Shown: piece after piece, positions 14,201 to 24,224 of the stretch
How positions within the stretch are numbered: position 1 is the stretch's first letter
Layout: the number at the start of each line of letters is the position of its first letter
Origin: Brienomyrus brachyistius
Taxonomy: Eukaryota; Chordata; Actinopteri; Osteoglossiformes; Mormyridae
Reading direction: 5' to 3'
Length of the DNA: 64,000 nucleotides
Assembly: GCF_023856365.1 (NCBI RefSeq)
Contig: NC_064534.1
Coordinates: forward strand, 7,894,536-7,958,535
Notes under the pieces: model-generated
Database searches by the model: none
Seen by the model: only the letters and a program-made list of their open reading frames with translations
Told to the model about the DNA's origin: nothing
Position numbers and translations under genes: made by a program

Positions 14201-14216
14201 AATCGAGGTGGATTAG
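1922..14216 (+). CDS. prdm6: PRDM6, C-terminal three exons (5' partial)
   Basis: PR-domain zinc finger protein 6 is a nuclear transcriptional repressor of the PRDM family. It is known for roles in smooth-muscle and endothelial cells and for association with chromatin modifiers. The coding segments 1922-2279, 10213-10389 and 14102-14216 join in frame (AG+G=Arg, AA+G=Lys) into about 215 residues. They carry four fingers. The first is C2HC (CGQC...HVC). Two are classical C2H2 fingers (YQCGHC..., FKCGYC...) with a TGEKPF linker. The last begins CERC and ends H-x5-C. The tail QRMPNECKP...ESIEVD matches the PRDM6 C-terminus as I remember it, and stop TAG is at 14214-14216. The first exon starts in phase 1, so more coding sequence, including the PR/SET domain, lies upstream of the window. 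The neighbour CEP120 agrees with vertebrate synteny. Family and paralogue call are strong; exon ends are inferred from splice consensus. Confidence 0.93.
2480..3640. repeat. Satellite block built on a TGTTGACAG motif; 46-bp core
   Basis: The core, about 3087-3535, repeats a 46-bp unit with perfect spacing. The word GTCGAGGTGA recurs nine times at 3133, 3179, 3225 and so on to 3501. Units 2 and 3 share one variant (GATAAATG). Flanks 2650-3087 and 3535-3640 are degenerate versions of a shorter TTGACAG(N)CATG motif. An AGCATACTGAAAA repeat occupies 2530-2640. Because 46 is not a multiple of 3 and the unit has no minus-strand stop in any frame, all three minus frames stay open. These open frames are repeat artefacts, not genes. 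Confidence 0.95.
3930..4060. repeat. Short repeat with duplicated TTACGAACTTTCA
   Basis: CTTACGAACTTTCA is present twice in tandem (about 3950-3976) inside sequence that looks like an interspersed repeat. I cannot assign the family. Confidence 0.35.
4240..4560. repeat. Degenerate tandem repeat (GTGATCATCAGTGAATAGCA-like)
   Basis: Irregular copies of units resembling GAGTGATCATCAGTGA and ATAGCAGTG, spaced roughly 20-40 bp, form an imperfect minisatellite in the PRDM6 intron. The minus-strand open frame across it is a low-complexity artefact. Confidence 0.8.
4570..6240. other. PRDM6 intron stretch, nothing recognised
   Basis: Unique-looking intronic sequence. Two plus-strand open frames (5464-5799, 5916-6320) have no recognised similarity, no splice context tying them to PRDM6 and no protein-family signature, so I treat them as chance. 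Confidence 0.5.
6246..6325 (-). repeat. V-SINE-like fragment
   Basis: The motif AGGAGGAACCCAGAGAAG...GGAAACCCACATG...GCATATGCAAACTC is the reverse complement of the fish V-SINE central domain (GAGTTTGCATGTTC...GTGGGTTTCC). Strongly decayed and truncated. Confidence 0.45.
6965..7350. repeat. Minisatellite, about 41-bp unit, about 9 copies
   Basis: Units read approximately AGAGGAACATCTCAGG then CTGCTGTGGAGGTTTCACTG, with CTCAG spaced 38-42 bp from about 7006 to 7330. Copies are diverged, so this is an old array. The 87-residue plus-strand open frame here is repeat-derived. Confidence 0.92.
7540..7780. promoter_or_regulatory. Candidate conserved non-coding element in PRDM6 intron
   Basis: AT-rich, complex, non-repetitive sequence with several homeodomain-type cores (TAATTT, TTAATTACC, TTTAATCAAT, TTTAATAAATCATTGATTATG). 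It resembles developmental enhancers by composition only; conservation was not measured. Confidence 0.25.
8100..8470. repeat. Minisatellite, 65-69-bp unit, about 6 copies
   Basis: The word TGCTGTGGG (or TGTTGTGGG) recurs at 8111, 8180, 8245, 8310, 8377 and 8444. Each unit carries TGTACAGTG...CTGTTCTGTGTGTCTGTACTGTATACACTGCACTG. Plus- and minus-strand open frames here consist of repeat translation. Confidence 0.93.
8990..9165 (-). mobile_element. tRNA-derived SINE (antisense)
   Basis: On the minus strand there is a B-box-like GGTTCGAATCC (about 9105-9115) preceded by a tRNA-like head. A body containing CTTGAGCAAAGCCATTTACC follows, typical of fish tRNA SINEs. The 3' end is not clear. Confidence 0.55.
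9250..9425 (+). mobile_element. V-SINE-like 3' tail with (ATGG)n
   Basis: CCCTGCAATTGATC...CCGTGACCCTGGCAAGGAGAAGCGG followed by GAAATGGATGGATGG resembles the 3' end of common fish V-SINE-type repeats, which end in GGATAAGCGG and a (ATGG)n tail. The 5' part is missing. Confidence 0.5.
9840..10100. promoter_or_regulatory. Candidate conserved non-coding element upstream of PRDM6 exon
   Basis: Complex non-repetitive sequence within 370 bp of the exon at 10213. It has clustered homeodomain-type cores: GCTAATTTAATTGG, CAATTACTCTAATTACC and GACTAATTGGGATTAAG, the last including a bicoid/OTX-type GGATTA. Enhancer function is an inference from motif density only. Confidence 0.3.
10213..10389 (+). 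CDS. prdm6: PRDM6 exon: zinc fingers 2 and 3
   Basis: Acceptor CAACAG ends at 10212 and donor GTAAGT starts at 10390. It encodes [11 protein letters not shown]...HVVTH and [10 protein letters not shown]...HIRTH, then TGEKPF. It ends with two bases of a split Lys codon. Confidence 0.95.
10575..10890. repeat. Tandem repeat, 71-75-bp unit, about 4 copies
   Basis: GAAGAACCTC...GGCTAGCACAGGTGTTTTAATTTAGCAGGAACTCTG repeats with spacing 71 then 75 bp. Later copies are partly decayed and rearranged. Confidence 0.88.
10980..11250 (-). mobile_element. V-SINE-like element (antisense)
   Basis: Read on the minus strand it starts GGGGGCATGGCGGTGCAGTG. The conserved central domain follows (GAGTTTGCATGTTC, GGGGTTTCCTCC, CGGTTTCC), and it ends with GACCCTGAATAGGAC. 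This is the classic layout of fish V-SINE-type repeats, close to full length. Confidence 0.75.
13178..13340. mobile_element. Palindromic MITE (hAT-like), copy A
   Basis: Two arms of about 67 bp are near-perfect inverted repeats. The left begins GTGGGTAGTTCAGGTGCAGA and the right arm reads outward-in as GTGGATAGTTCAGGTCCAGA. Both contain CAAGATTTTGTTTCAA. The central spacer is about 20 bp. Ends resemble CAGAGGTGG, a hAT-type terminus. A related copy is at 54341-54491. Non-autonomous; no transposase. Confidence 0.75.
14102..14216 (+). CDS. prdm6: PRDM6 terminal coding exon: zinc finger 4 and C-terminus
   Basis: Acceptor CCGCAG ends at 14101. It encodes [18 protein letters not shown], then [19 protein letters not shown] and stop TAG. 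The last finger uses a final Cys instead of His, as in PRDM6 of other vertebrates. Confidence 0.95.
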
Positions 14217-16412
14217 GTGATGGACTGGCCGGAATTAAACTGCAAGGAAAATCATGATTAAATGTCACGGACACTTAAGCAAAACCAAAGATTTCCTCTT
14301 GAGAAACTCTCGATCAGCCCCAGAAAACCAAAAGCAGTAATAAAATAAGTGAGATGTTAAGAGATATTGATCCTGGCACAGATAAGAACCTGGGACGGAC
14401 TGGTGGGGGGAGGGGGGTGCTGAAATGGGGGGAGGAAAGATGATTTATTTATAACCGGGTGTCCCAGAGCTTAGGGGAGCCTGGGGATTGCAAAGATACC
14501 AAAAATCAGCCTGCGTCTGTAGCTTTCTTATATTACACTTTCATACTCTTTGTATAACACCAAAGGCAGCCGGCCGGTCAGGGCGCTGAGTCGGACCTCT
14601 CTGTACTGAGAATGCACAAGCTTACCTTTAACGGATCCGTTTCTACAGCATGATTTTACAGGAGCACGGGGGGGGGGGGGGGGTAAAATGTCCCCCTCCT
14701 TTTCGTCTCAATGTGATATTCTGACACCCCACCCCCACCCCCGCCCCCCCCATCCCCAAAGGAAATAAGAGGCCAATAAAAGGCCACTCTCAATATAAAG
14801 TGTAAAAAGTGAAAATAATATTTATCGTCCATTGCTCTCATACCATGTTTTGTGCACTTTCAAACAATCCAAACTAATTTAATAAAACGTCAGTTTCAGT
14901 CTAGTGCTTTGAAATGTAACGAAGGAGTCTATTTAAGTACAAATGAAAATAATTTCTTGTAAAGTATATTATGAGTCCATAAATCTGTATGAACAAACAT
15001 TACTGATGTAGTAAAATGGGACAGGATGGAACGTTCTAGATGTTTGGTCTGGAAAAGGAAGACGGTCAGTTACAGCATTAAATAACCATGTATTCAGGGC
15101 AGCCGTACATGATTTAGTACCATTTAATGTTGTTATTGTGACTGTTTTTCTTTTCCTTTTTTTTTACACAGAATTGTAAGTTATATTGCAATTTCACGCA
15201 ATCTAGAATGTACATACGATGAATATGGCAGCTCACACAGGTCAATCAGAACCCACTGGGATGTTTCGCTCAGTCAAACGCTTTTTCTCAGACGTCCGCA
15301 TTGGGAACATGCGCCCAGAGTCTGTACGGCGTGTCTGGTTTGGGACCATACCTCTCCTTCAAAGACTGTCTGCTCAGATGTCCTGCTCATGCGAAGCCGT
15401 TTTACTCGGAAGAACTGAACGTGTTAAGTGTGATTTCTTCACCTTTGCTGTACGAGGAAAATAACTCCGGTTATGACTTGTGTGTTAAACCCAAAGACCC
15501 AAAGAACTTTGACTCATTTGCATGATTTCAACATGTTGCTTTTTAAAAAAAATAAAAAGAAATAAATAAAAACTGGCCCGAAAAGCTGAACCATTATTCC
15601 ATGGGAAATAAAGTCGGTCTGTTTCCAATAGTAAATTCATTTTTAAGAGCATTATTCGTTTATGTGAAAATGTTGCCTGTGTTTCTGACTAGGTAATCAA
15701 AGCAAGGCTCTGCTATAATCTGGTCTTTGGGATCGTCTGACATCACTGCCGTCATGCACTTACATGGCAAAAACGTGGAGGACAGTGACAGCGCAATAAA
15801 AATCAGCAAGAGTTGGCTTTTTATTGTACGTGAAAGGATTTGGCCAGAATATTTGCAGGTCCTCTGCCCATGAATCTTTATTAAATCCACCAGCCATTAC
15901 GCTGGGACAAACTGGAAGAAATACTATGATTTGTGATTGTAAAAACACACCCTTAGAAGGAATATTAAACTTAAATAGTAATGAAAAATTTACCTTTGAA
16001 TATCAGTGGTTAAAATGCCAACAGTCAGACATAAAGATTATTAGGGTCTTGGTTAAGGTGAGTATTACCTTACGTGTTTGTGTTATGCTAACGGACTGGA
16101 TTAGCATAGTGGCACGTGGTGGCAGAAGGCTGTGGTAACCACAGCTGTGGGCCGAAAAACACCCAGGAACACGATTGAAAAAAACATCTTGTTCAATGTC
16201 TCTGTACAAATTGGAGCATTACAGTATGTTTACAAGTAATGTCTGTGTATATCGTTTATATTCCCCACAGAGTAAAATCTTTTGTTTTAAACATAAATGT
16301 ATATAGATGCATTTCCAAAATGCATGTAACATGCTACTGTAGACATCAGAGAAATACAAAAAATGTAAACATCAATATTTCTCCAATTCACTAAATCTGA
16401 GGTCATAATAAA
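14217..16412 (+). other. PRDM6 3' UTR (probable extent)
   Basis: Sequence after the stop is non-repetitive apart from a 16-base G run at 14668-14683. AATAAA signals occur at 15551-15556, 15606-15611 and 16407-16412. I cannot tell which is used, so the UTR end is uncertain. Short open frames here are not supported as genes. Confidence 0.5.
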
Positions 16413-19400
16413 GTGTACAATTACTTTTGAAAATGTAGGGCTATTAAACAATGCCTTTTGTACATACTGAACACTGAAGTGGTACCGACGTCATATGTGC
16501 AAAACAGGACAAGAAGGGGTCAGAACCCACACAGAGGAGCGACACGGGCGAGTGTTACTTTCACAAACGATGTTGCACCCAAAGATTCCGATCAGAGCAC
16601 CATTGCATTACGGATATTCTCTGCACCCATTTGAATGTTTTAAATAATTCACCTTCGGGGGGAGGTGCGGTTTGACTGCAGGGCCCCCACCACACCCATG
16701 TTTACAGATCTCAGATTCTGGGTATGACCCGAAGATCACACAGCGCGCTGCCCACTCCGCACACACTCTGCGGAACAGTGACAGGCTTCCCAAAAACACA
16801 CGAAGGCCTGCCCTCTTATTTCTCCGTGATTTTATCTATGGTCTCCTAAGCAAGGCGTTCATGTCCTTTTTTATCAAGACTGGCTTGACGGGATTGTGGG
16901 GTGGCCATCTCCCCAAGCCATGGAAAATCACGGTAACATGCTCATATTACACATCTCCCTGGTGCCCATCAGATAAATCAAAATAAAATGTAAATACTTG
17001 TATGGCCCTATAATACCGTAATATTGTTTTGTTTGGCTTTTATATGAGGAATTTGTTTCTCATGTGTTTCGTCTAGCGTACTAAATATGGATTCCACAAA
17101 GTAATGCATGAATGCTTTTGTCCGTCGTACATACAAGATAATTAAAACATTACATGTGTAGCTGTAGAAGAGACACACACAAGGTTACTTACTCTCACGG
17201 TGGTCACCTGTATGCATCAGCCTTGCTAAAATCACGCGAGTGAAAAATAAAATAACCTTTAATTGAATTCTGACCTATTTAATGAAAATTTGGGATTTTA
17301 GTGGCTAAATATTTTCACTTATGAATATTTCCTAAAAGCTGCAAAACTTACCTTAAAACCACATATGTTAGATTTTTTTTCACAAGGCCAGTCAGTTTGT
17401 GGCTAGGTGTGTGATGGTGAGTTACTGAAATGTCACTGTTCCTCACAGTTCCCCAGGGTCGAATCTCATCATCGGTATTTATTTTGCTTTCCGTCACTCG
17501 GAGGTAAGTCCACCTCAGGCTGACAATGAACATTCCACCCCGGCGGTGCTTTTGAACACTAACATCATCACCTTGAACTCCAAGAGTAAAATATTTACCA
17601 CCTTTTGTCAAGGGCTCAGCGAGCGACTGGGATTTTGGGATAATAAAAACAGAATCGCCGTCCTTCTGAGTGATTTAAGCAAATTATTCCCAGGGGGCCT
17701 TTTACAAATTTCTAAAACAAATACAGTTAAAATTTTGGACATCAATCACCATGCTTTTCCATGGGAAGCTGGACGTGCGATATGCAGTTTCGCCTGGAGA
17801 CATGAGGAACGATCGCATGAAAACGATTCTTCTGCAAACACACATGCGAAAGTGGCCCCCCCCAGCCTAAAGGTTTTCTGCCGCTTTGTTTTTCCTGGAA
17901 TTTTCTGCTGAGGAAAATATTGAGCAAATGGGGGGTCAGACTTTCAAAAGCAATTAGCATCCAAACAGGGGTTTTTCCTAACTCCTTCAGATGGGCCTAA
18001 TTGGAAACATACCGGCTGGGAGAGACTCTGACAAGCGCAGATTCTGCTGGAGCCTTGAAAGACCGCAGCCCTGCTTTATTAACTGGAGAAATGTACCTTT
18101 TCGCAAACAATAATCTCTCTCCCACAGTGTGTTTTTCATTTGGGTTCTGAGGCACTAGGGCGATGACATTGGGCGGCCAGACACGCACAACTCTAAAGAT
18201 TGCTGGGGTCTGTCACAGAGCAAATGAGCTTCACAACCAATCACAGCCAGCCAGACCCCCCCCCCCCCCCCCCGGCACATCTCTGAGCAGTAGCACAGTG
18301 CAGATAAACCCATACAGATGAATGCATCATCCAATCTGCTATAAGACACAAAACACAGCAACTGCATACCTTATCAAAATTGAGTAATGATTAAAATCGG
18401 GTATCTTAGGGTGATAGTACAGGGCAATGTCAAATTTCAGAGTGGGCAACTTTTTGCGATCATCCAGACACAAATTGTTGTAGTTGCCCTTTGTCTCACC
18501 TGGTTGGCAATTGCCCAGCAATATCACCACCTTGAGGCTTTTTAATCTCATGACAAGACTTCATAGCTCAACTGCGCTCAATTTTGAAGAAACCACTATC
18601 ATTTACCAACCTGCTACACATAAGGGTGGACAGTCGGAAAACTTCGAAGCCCTTTTTCTGAGCATAATTACTTTGTTGTGCCGTTGTGGGGCCGCAGTAG
18701 TCCATAGAATTAACCCAGAGGCTTGGTTAACCCTTAGGAAGGTAAAGTTATGCTTAAGTGGAGTGTATCACACTCAAAGAGGTCAATCCATCCTAGTGTC
18801 ATGAGCGTGTCAGACTAACGGAGGTCAGTGTGTGAGTGTGAGCAGAGCAGAGGTGGGTATGTAAGCGAAGATGGACACGGCTGTTTGAGGCGGTTATCGC
18901 ACCTCAGACAGGCATGAATCACTCGGCCCGGTAGGAGTGACTTCACAGACACGCTGATAACGTCTCATATCAGCTGCGCAAGCTGCCGCTGACGGGCTGT
19001 CCTAAGCACTGGGGGTGCCCACGTTGGCCGCTCCTCTTCAGTGGATAAACGTCGCTGGCTATCTGAAACTGCTCAGCTGCTCGCCTGTTAATGATGGGAT
19101 GGCAGGACGTCAGCACTGTTACCAGGCCACACAAACCGAGCCATTCATGGGACTTGATTCACTTAGTGGACCCAGACAGCTGATTCCCCCCCGATGTCTG
19201 AAGCTGTCCCCTTCATGCTGTAAAGGCATTTCCCACCTTTGCGTTTTCACTGCCCGCTGACACTCTCTCACGTGCTAAACATGTACTCCACATCCCCGAA
19301 AATAAGCTCAGCACCAGTGCAATGGCTACATTACAGGAATGATGTCATGATTCTACAGGACGCTGTTGTAAGTGGATTTGCTTGTTATGCGGGTCAGAGA

Positions 19401-19860
19401 TGACACCCCGCAGCCCAACCCCCTCCCCCAGGCTGCTTGGGAATCTAGGCTTTCCCCACTGTGAATGGCAGTCAGAGACATGCTAGTATCTCTGCCCAGG
19501 GACTTGCTTTCCTGGTCCTAATCCCTGCCCACTGTAGGGGTCTAGTGTTCTCATCCAAACGGCTTGATTTCATTTAGCCTTCAGGGAGGGGTGGCACACA
19601 GGAGTGACGGGGGCTGACCTCTGGGTGGGACTCATTTCCCTGTTGCACTCGGATGTCCTCATGGACTCGGTCCAAACCCTGAGTCGGCAGGCTGACACAA
19701 ACGCACTGCGGAGGGAGTCAACGGGAAGGCAACTTGCAACAGCCATCGTCTACAAAAGGAGACAAGTGAACTAAAAAAAGACTACAGGATAAATGTGATT
19801 AGAAAAGATTCATAGAGTTCAGTCACCAGGAAAAATTACAACAAAAAATTTGTCACAAAA
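16413..19860. other. Intergenic region between PRDM6 and CEP120 (convergent 3' ends)
   Basis: The genes point towards each other. There is an 18-base C run at 18256-18273. I see no exon structure or RNA gene. The frames at 17546-17911 and 18484-18804 have no recognisable family content. Confidence 0.6.
18256..18273. repeat. Poly-C run (18 bases)
   Basis: Uninterrupted C homopolymer in intergenic DNA. Confidence 0.95.
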
Positions 19861-19863
19861 TAA

Positions 19864-19869
19864 TTTATT
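19864..19869 (-). terminator. CEP120 polyadenylation signal (AATAAA)
   Basis: Minus-strand AATAAA lies about 200 bases after the CEP120 stop codon. It is the nearest canonical signal, which implies a short 3' UTR of roughly 200-230 bases. Confidence 0.6.
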
Positions 19870-20067
19870 AGGTACAAAAATGGATACAAACTAAAGGACA
19901 GACAGTTTTAATACAGAAACAAACAGAAAACTTTTCACAGAGTAAGGGCGCCATCTGGTGGTCGTAAGTACACATGTAACATGAGCAAGTCCGTGGCCTT
20001 CAAAGCAGGTAAGGACACTGCCGAGGCCACACGTGTAAATGACTCAGAAGGTGACGTGTGTCCTCTG

Positions 20068-20278
20068 TCAGCGTCCCCCCCGCAGGCTCATGGCCTCCTG
20101 GATCTGCCGGGTGAGCTCGGCGATGATGCGGTCCTCGTGCGTGTACACGCCTGTGCGTAGGAGCGTGTCCCTCTCCTCCAGGAGCCGGCTCAGGTGCTCG
20201 TCCACGCCGTCGCTGGCCGCCGCCATCTGCTCCAGCTCCACGTGTCTGGGGCTCCGCCTGCCCTCCTGCTGCTTTAAC
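20068..20278 (-). CDS. cep120: CEP120 coding exon 20 (C-terminus, stop)
   Basis: Residues 891-960. It carries the conserved [19 protein letters not shown] and [15 protein letters not shown], then stop TGA at 20068-20070. Acceptor TTCAG precedes 20278. Confidence 0.95.
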
Positions 20279-23200
20279 CTGAACGGGTGAAGGAGGGTCA
20301 CCAAGCGTGGGGGGTGAGGCCAGCGGGGCTGCTTTCGAACCCGTGCAGATCACACTCACAGGAAAATCGCACCGGCATTCATCACGCACAATCAGTGTGA
20401 AGCCCAACTTTCAAAATGGTGTGTGGCTCACAGCTGCTTATCATCATATGTTGTGACAAGCCTATGAAGGCCACACACCCTTGCGCTGTCCAGCCTACCA
20501 AATGCTTTGTCCTCCCCCAGACCCCTCCCAAATGGTGTGCGTCCCTCCCCCCACCAAACAGTGCCGCCCCAGATCCCCCCACCAAAGTGAACCCCCCCAA
20601 ATCAGTTCCCCCATCAAATACAGTGTACCCCCCTAGATTTCCAACCAAACATCCCACCCCATCGCCCCACCGCAAATACAGCACCCCCCCACCAAACATC
20701 CCTCCCCCCAGCAAACACCACGCCCCTCCCCCAGCAAACACCACGCCCCTCCCCCCAGCAAACACCACACCCCTCCCCCCAGCAAACACCACGCCCCTCC
20801 CCCAGCAAACACCACGCCCCTCCCCCCAGCAAACACCACGCCCCTCCCCCCAGCAAACACCACGCCCCTCCCCCAGCAAACACCACGCCCCTCCCCCCAG
20901 CAAACACCACGCCCCTCCCCCCAGCAAACACCACGCCCCTCCCCCCAGCAAACACCACGCCCCTCCCCCGATGGCCCATACCTATTCAGCTCATTCTTTA
21001 TGTCCTCCAGCTGCTGCTTGTCCGTCTTCACGGCCTCCTTCTCCTCGGCCGCCAGGTAACGGAGCCTCATCTGCTCCAGCTCCTGCTCCTGCCTCTTTAG
21101 CCGAATCATCGCCGTCTCCTGTTCCCTCTGACATGGAGGAGCCACAGGAATGAGCTGCCTGGCTCGCTTGTGGGGCTCGGCCTGAAATCTCACTTCCCTG
21201 GATCCCATTAACTGCCTGCTTCTGAGCCAGTATTAAACTCTGAAGTCTGGCACAGAGAGCACCTCACATCAGGAACGTGATCCGCGGGACTACTGTCAGA
21301 TACCGCGGGACTACCGACTTCCTACATGAAGGGTGCTGCATTTGGTTTACGTTTGGCAGACATTAGGCATAATGCTCTGGATGCTTATAAACTGTCCGAT
21401 TTACCAGGAGATACCATTCAGGACAGACCACGGTATGACGGTGACCATAGGCGGAGCCAGACAGGAAGGGGAAGATAAAGCCGGGCTGGAGTCTCCCGAT
21501 CCCAGCCTCCCACTCTTTGCTGTCACATGGGCTGGCAACAGGACTTGCAGGAATATGAGAGAGAGCTGGCTGGGCCCAAAGACACCGGGCAGAGCCATAC
21601 AGCACCATGCCCTCTCTCAAACCACATGATGCATGCTTCTTATTTATCCATTTCTGGAGCACCAGAGAAATGGATTTCTGAGAGTCCAGTGCTCCATCTC
21701 CTGAGAGACCCCTCCTCACTGCTTCTCACTGCTAACATCCCACTGGAGTCCCGGCTATAGCTACAAGGACATGCTGCACCAAGGAGCCATCGCCATCCTG
21801 TCCCACATCCACACTTCTGCGAATTCTAACACTCGTATGTGCTTAAGTTCACTGCCTACAAGGAGAAACTGAATCACACGCTGCCCTTTGTAAGGAAAGA
21901 ACAGCACTAGACGCCAGAACCAAGGCACCCCAGTGCAAACAGGTCTGCCTGGGTTCAACTGATCAGTCCACCTCTGCCGAAGTGAATCTGCACCCGTGCA
22001 AGTCCTACCTGCCCAGCTATCCCACCCAGGAGCCGTAAATAAACGTGTCACTGGATGACAGAGATTGCTACAAGGAATCCAGGTTCACCCTTCGGAATGC
22101 TGCCAGGAGACAGCAGTGTGATTACAGGAGCCACGGCACATGCGGGAAAGACTGCAGGCATCTCCGGATTACAAAGACACCAGTTGCTCTTCCGGATTTC
22201 CCTCCATCTCTCCCAGATGAGCTTAGCAACTTTTATGGGGGGTTCGAGACTCGTGGCTGCGAGCCGATCACAGAAGTGGCGTTTACATAGGCTGGGGCCA
22301 CTCTCCGGGTGACGGAGGCGGACTCGAGGGAATCTTTAAAAATTCACACCAGGGAGGCCCCGTGTCCCGACACCCACGACACGCTTCCGTCATCGGTCAC
22401 GGTGCCGATAAGTCCTTATGACTTTTTTCGCACCCATCTCCTGTGTGCTCGTCAAGTGCAGTACCTGTTCTGTTATTGGGGTTGCCTTGGCGATAAGCAA
22501 AAGGGTCGGGAAAAGCCAGTGAGCGGCTGTGGCGCACGCCGCGGCATAGCGAGGCAGGGGAGGACCCTGCGATTGGCCGTCTGCACCCGCCTGTCAGCCA
22601 AGGCGCCCCACTGAGAACGAGCAGCACCGGGGCCCCAGTCGGATAACGAATCGCAAGTCAGACACAGGGAGTCAGGAGATAACGGGGCAAGAATGTAGCT
22701 GAGGTCGAGAGAGGACATCAACACGGACTCTGGGTGCGTCCCGTCCCGTCCATCAAAAGTCCAAGATGGTCAACATTGATTTTATCCTTGAATCAAGAAC
22801 ATTCACGGGACGAGCAGCTGAAATCAGATACTGGGTGACACAGCCATCGATTAAGCAGATGAAATTTGTCACAAGAACAGAAGGCGTTGAGGGACATCTG
22901 ACAACCTCAGCATCAGCTAGACAGACGACTCCCCCGAGCTCACGCTGAGACGACCAAGACGCCTAAATGGTTAAAACTTCATACGTTACAAACATGATTT
23001 ATACCCTCATTTCCAATGAAGTTATGAACCCTACAGAACATAAATCACTGGTCCCCCCACTGTGTATCTGGCACTTACACTTTGAAAACAGAGGGCTCCA
23101 CCTTCCAGCTGGCTCTCGTCTATAACAGTTATGAAGACAGCACGATAAGCTACATGTCTCACTGGCTTTCATGTTTAAAAAGGCTGGGACCACAGAGAAG

Positions 23201-24187
23201 CAGAGGTTTTTGCACGTCTGCCTTGTTTAATTAACTTTAATTAACGAAGTGACCCAGCCCTTGGGTCCCGTGACAAGACAAACAAGCCGATATAACATCA
23301 CAGCTATGGAAGGCGATTCACATACAGGCTGCGAAGTGCAGTCTCATGTTCTAAGAGCGCGACAAATTAAGGAGATGGGGGCAGAGAATTCCATATCCAG
23401 CATAAAGGAAACCTTGAAGCAACTGGTTTTTAAGAAAAACTCATTTTACGAAAGAAAAAAAAAAAGTCACTGGTTTCAACCTCCAACCGTCTCATGTAGC
23501 GAACAGCTTCCAAACCATACGTCATACCTGTTTAAAGCGGGCGAGCTCTTTTAAGGCGCGCCCCCACTGTTGCTTGTAGTGCAGCTTGGACTTCGTGGTG
23601 GATTCCAGCTTCCTTTCAAGTTCCGCCTTAAACAGAGCACACAACATTAGCTCATTACAAACATCCACTGAAAGATTATATATACACACTCAAGTGTCTG
23701 GATCAAAGATGCCTCATCCATTACGAGAAATATATGGTTTCAATCACCTGTGGCATGTTAGGCAAATATTATGGCAGAAGAACATTTTCTTGTCTTAAAA
23801 TATGAGCTTCTTACTAAGCTGGACATGGGACCAAGCCCCCATGGGAGAGAGTATTTATAGTCAGGAGGAGGGTTTCCAGCAGGAAGACCGGCCCAGACGG
23901 TACCAGTCCACTCCAAGTCAATCATTTCCCTATTTTAAGAACCCAGACACCTTGTGTCAAGAGCAGTACGGTTTCTGCACAACAGCTAAAGACCTTTTTT
24001 CACTGGATCCTGTCAAACACACACTTCCTCTCTCCGGCAGGCCTTGCTACAACATTTAATTCTGCAAATGTGGAGTTACTAACAATCGGGATTAAAAACA
24101 TTCACAGCTGAGGACTGGGAGAGACCTGTGAGAGAGCTACACTGACAGAATGCCCATACAGAGGACAAGTGGGCCCAGCCACCCCGA

Positions 24188-24224
<37 letters not shown>

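Noticed and set aside
20416..21208. Open frames of 121-245 codons on both strands around the CEP120 3' exons
   Set aside because: They cross the 24-bp minisatellite. Only the exon 19 segment on the minus strand is real coding sequence.
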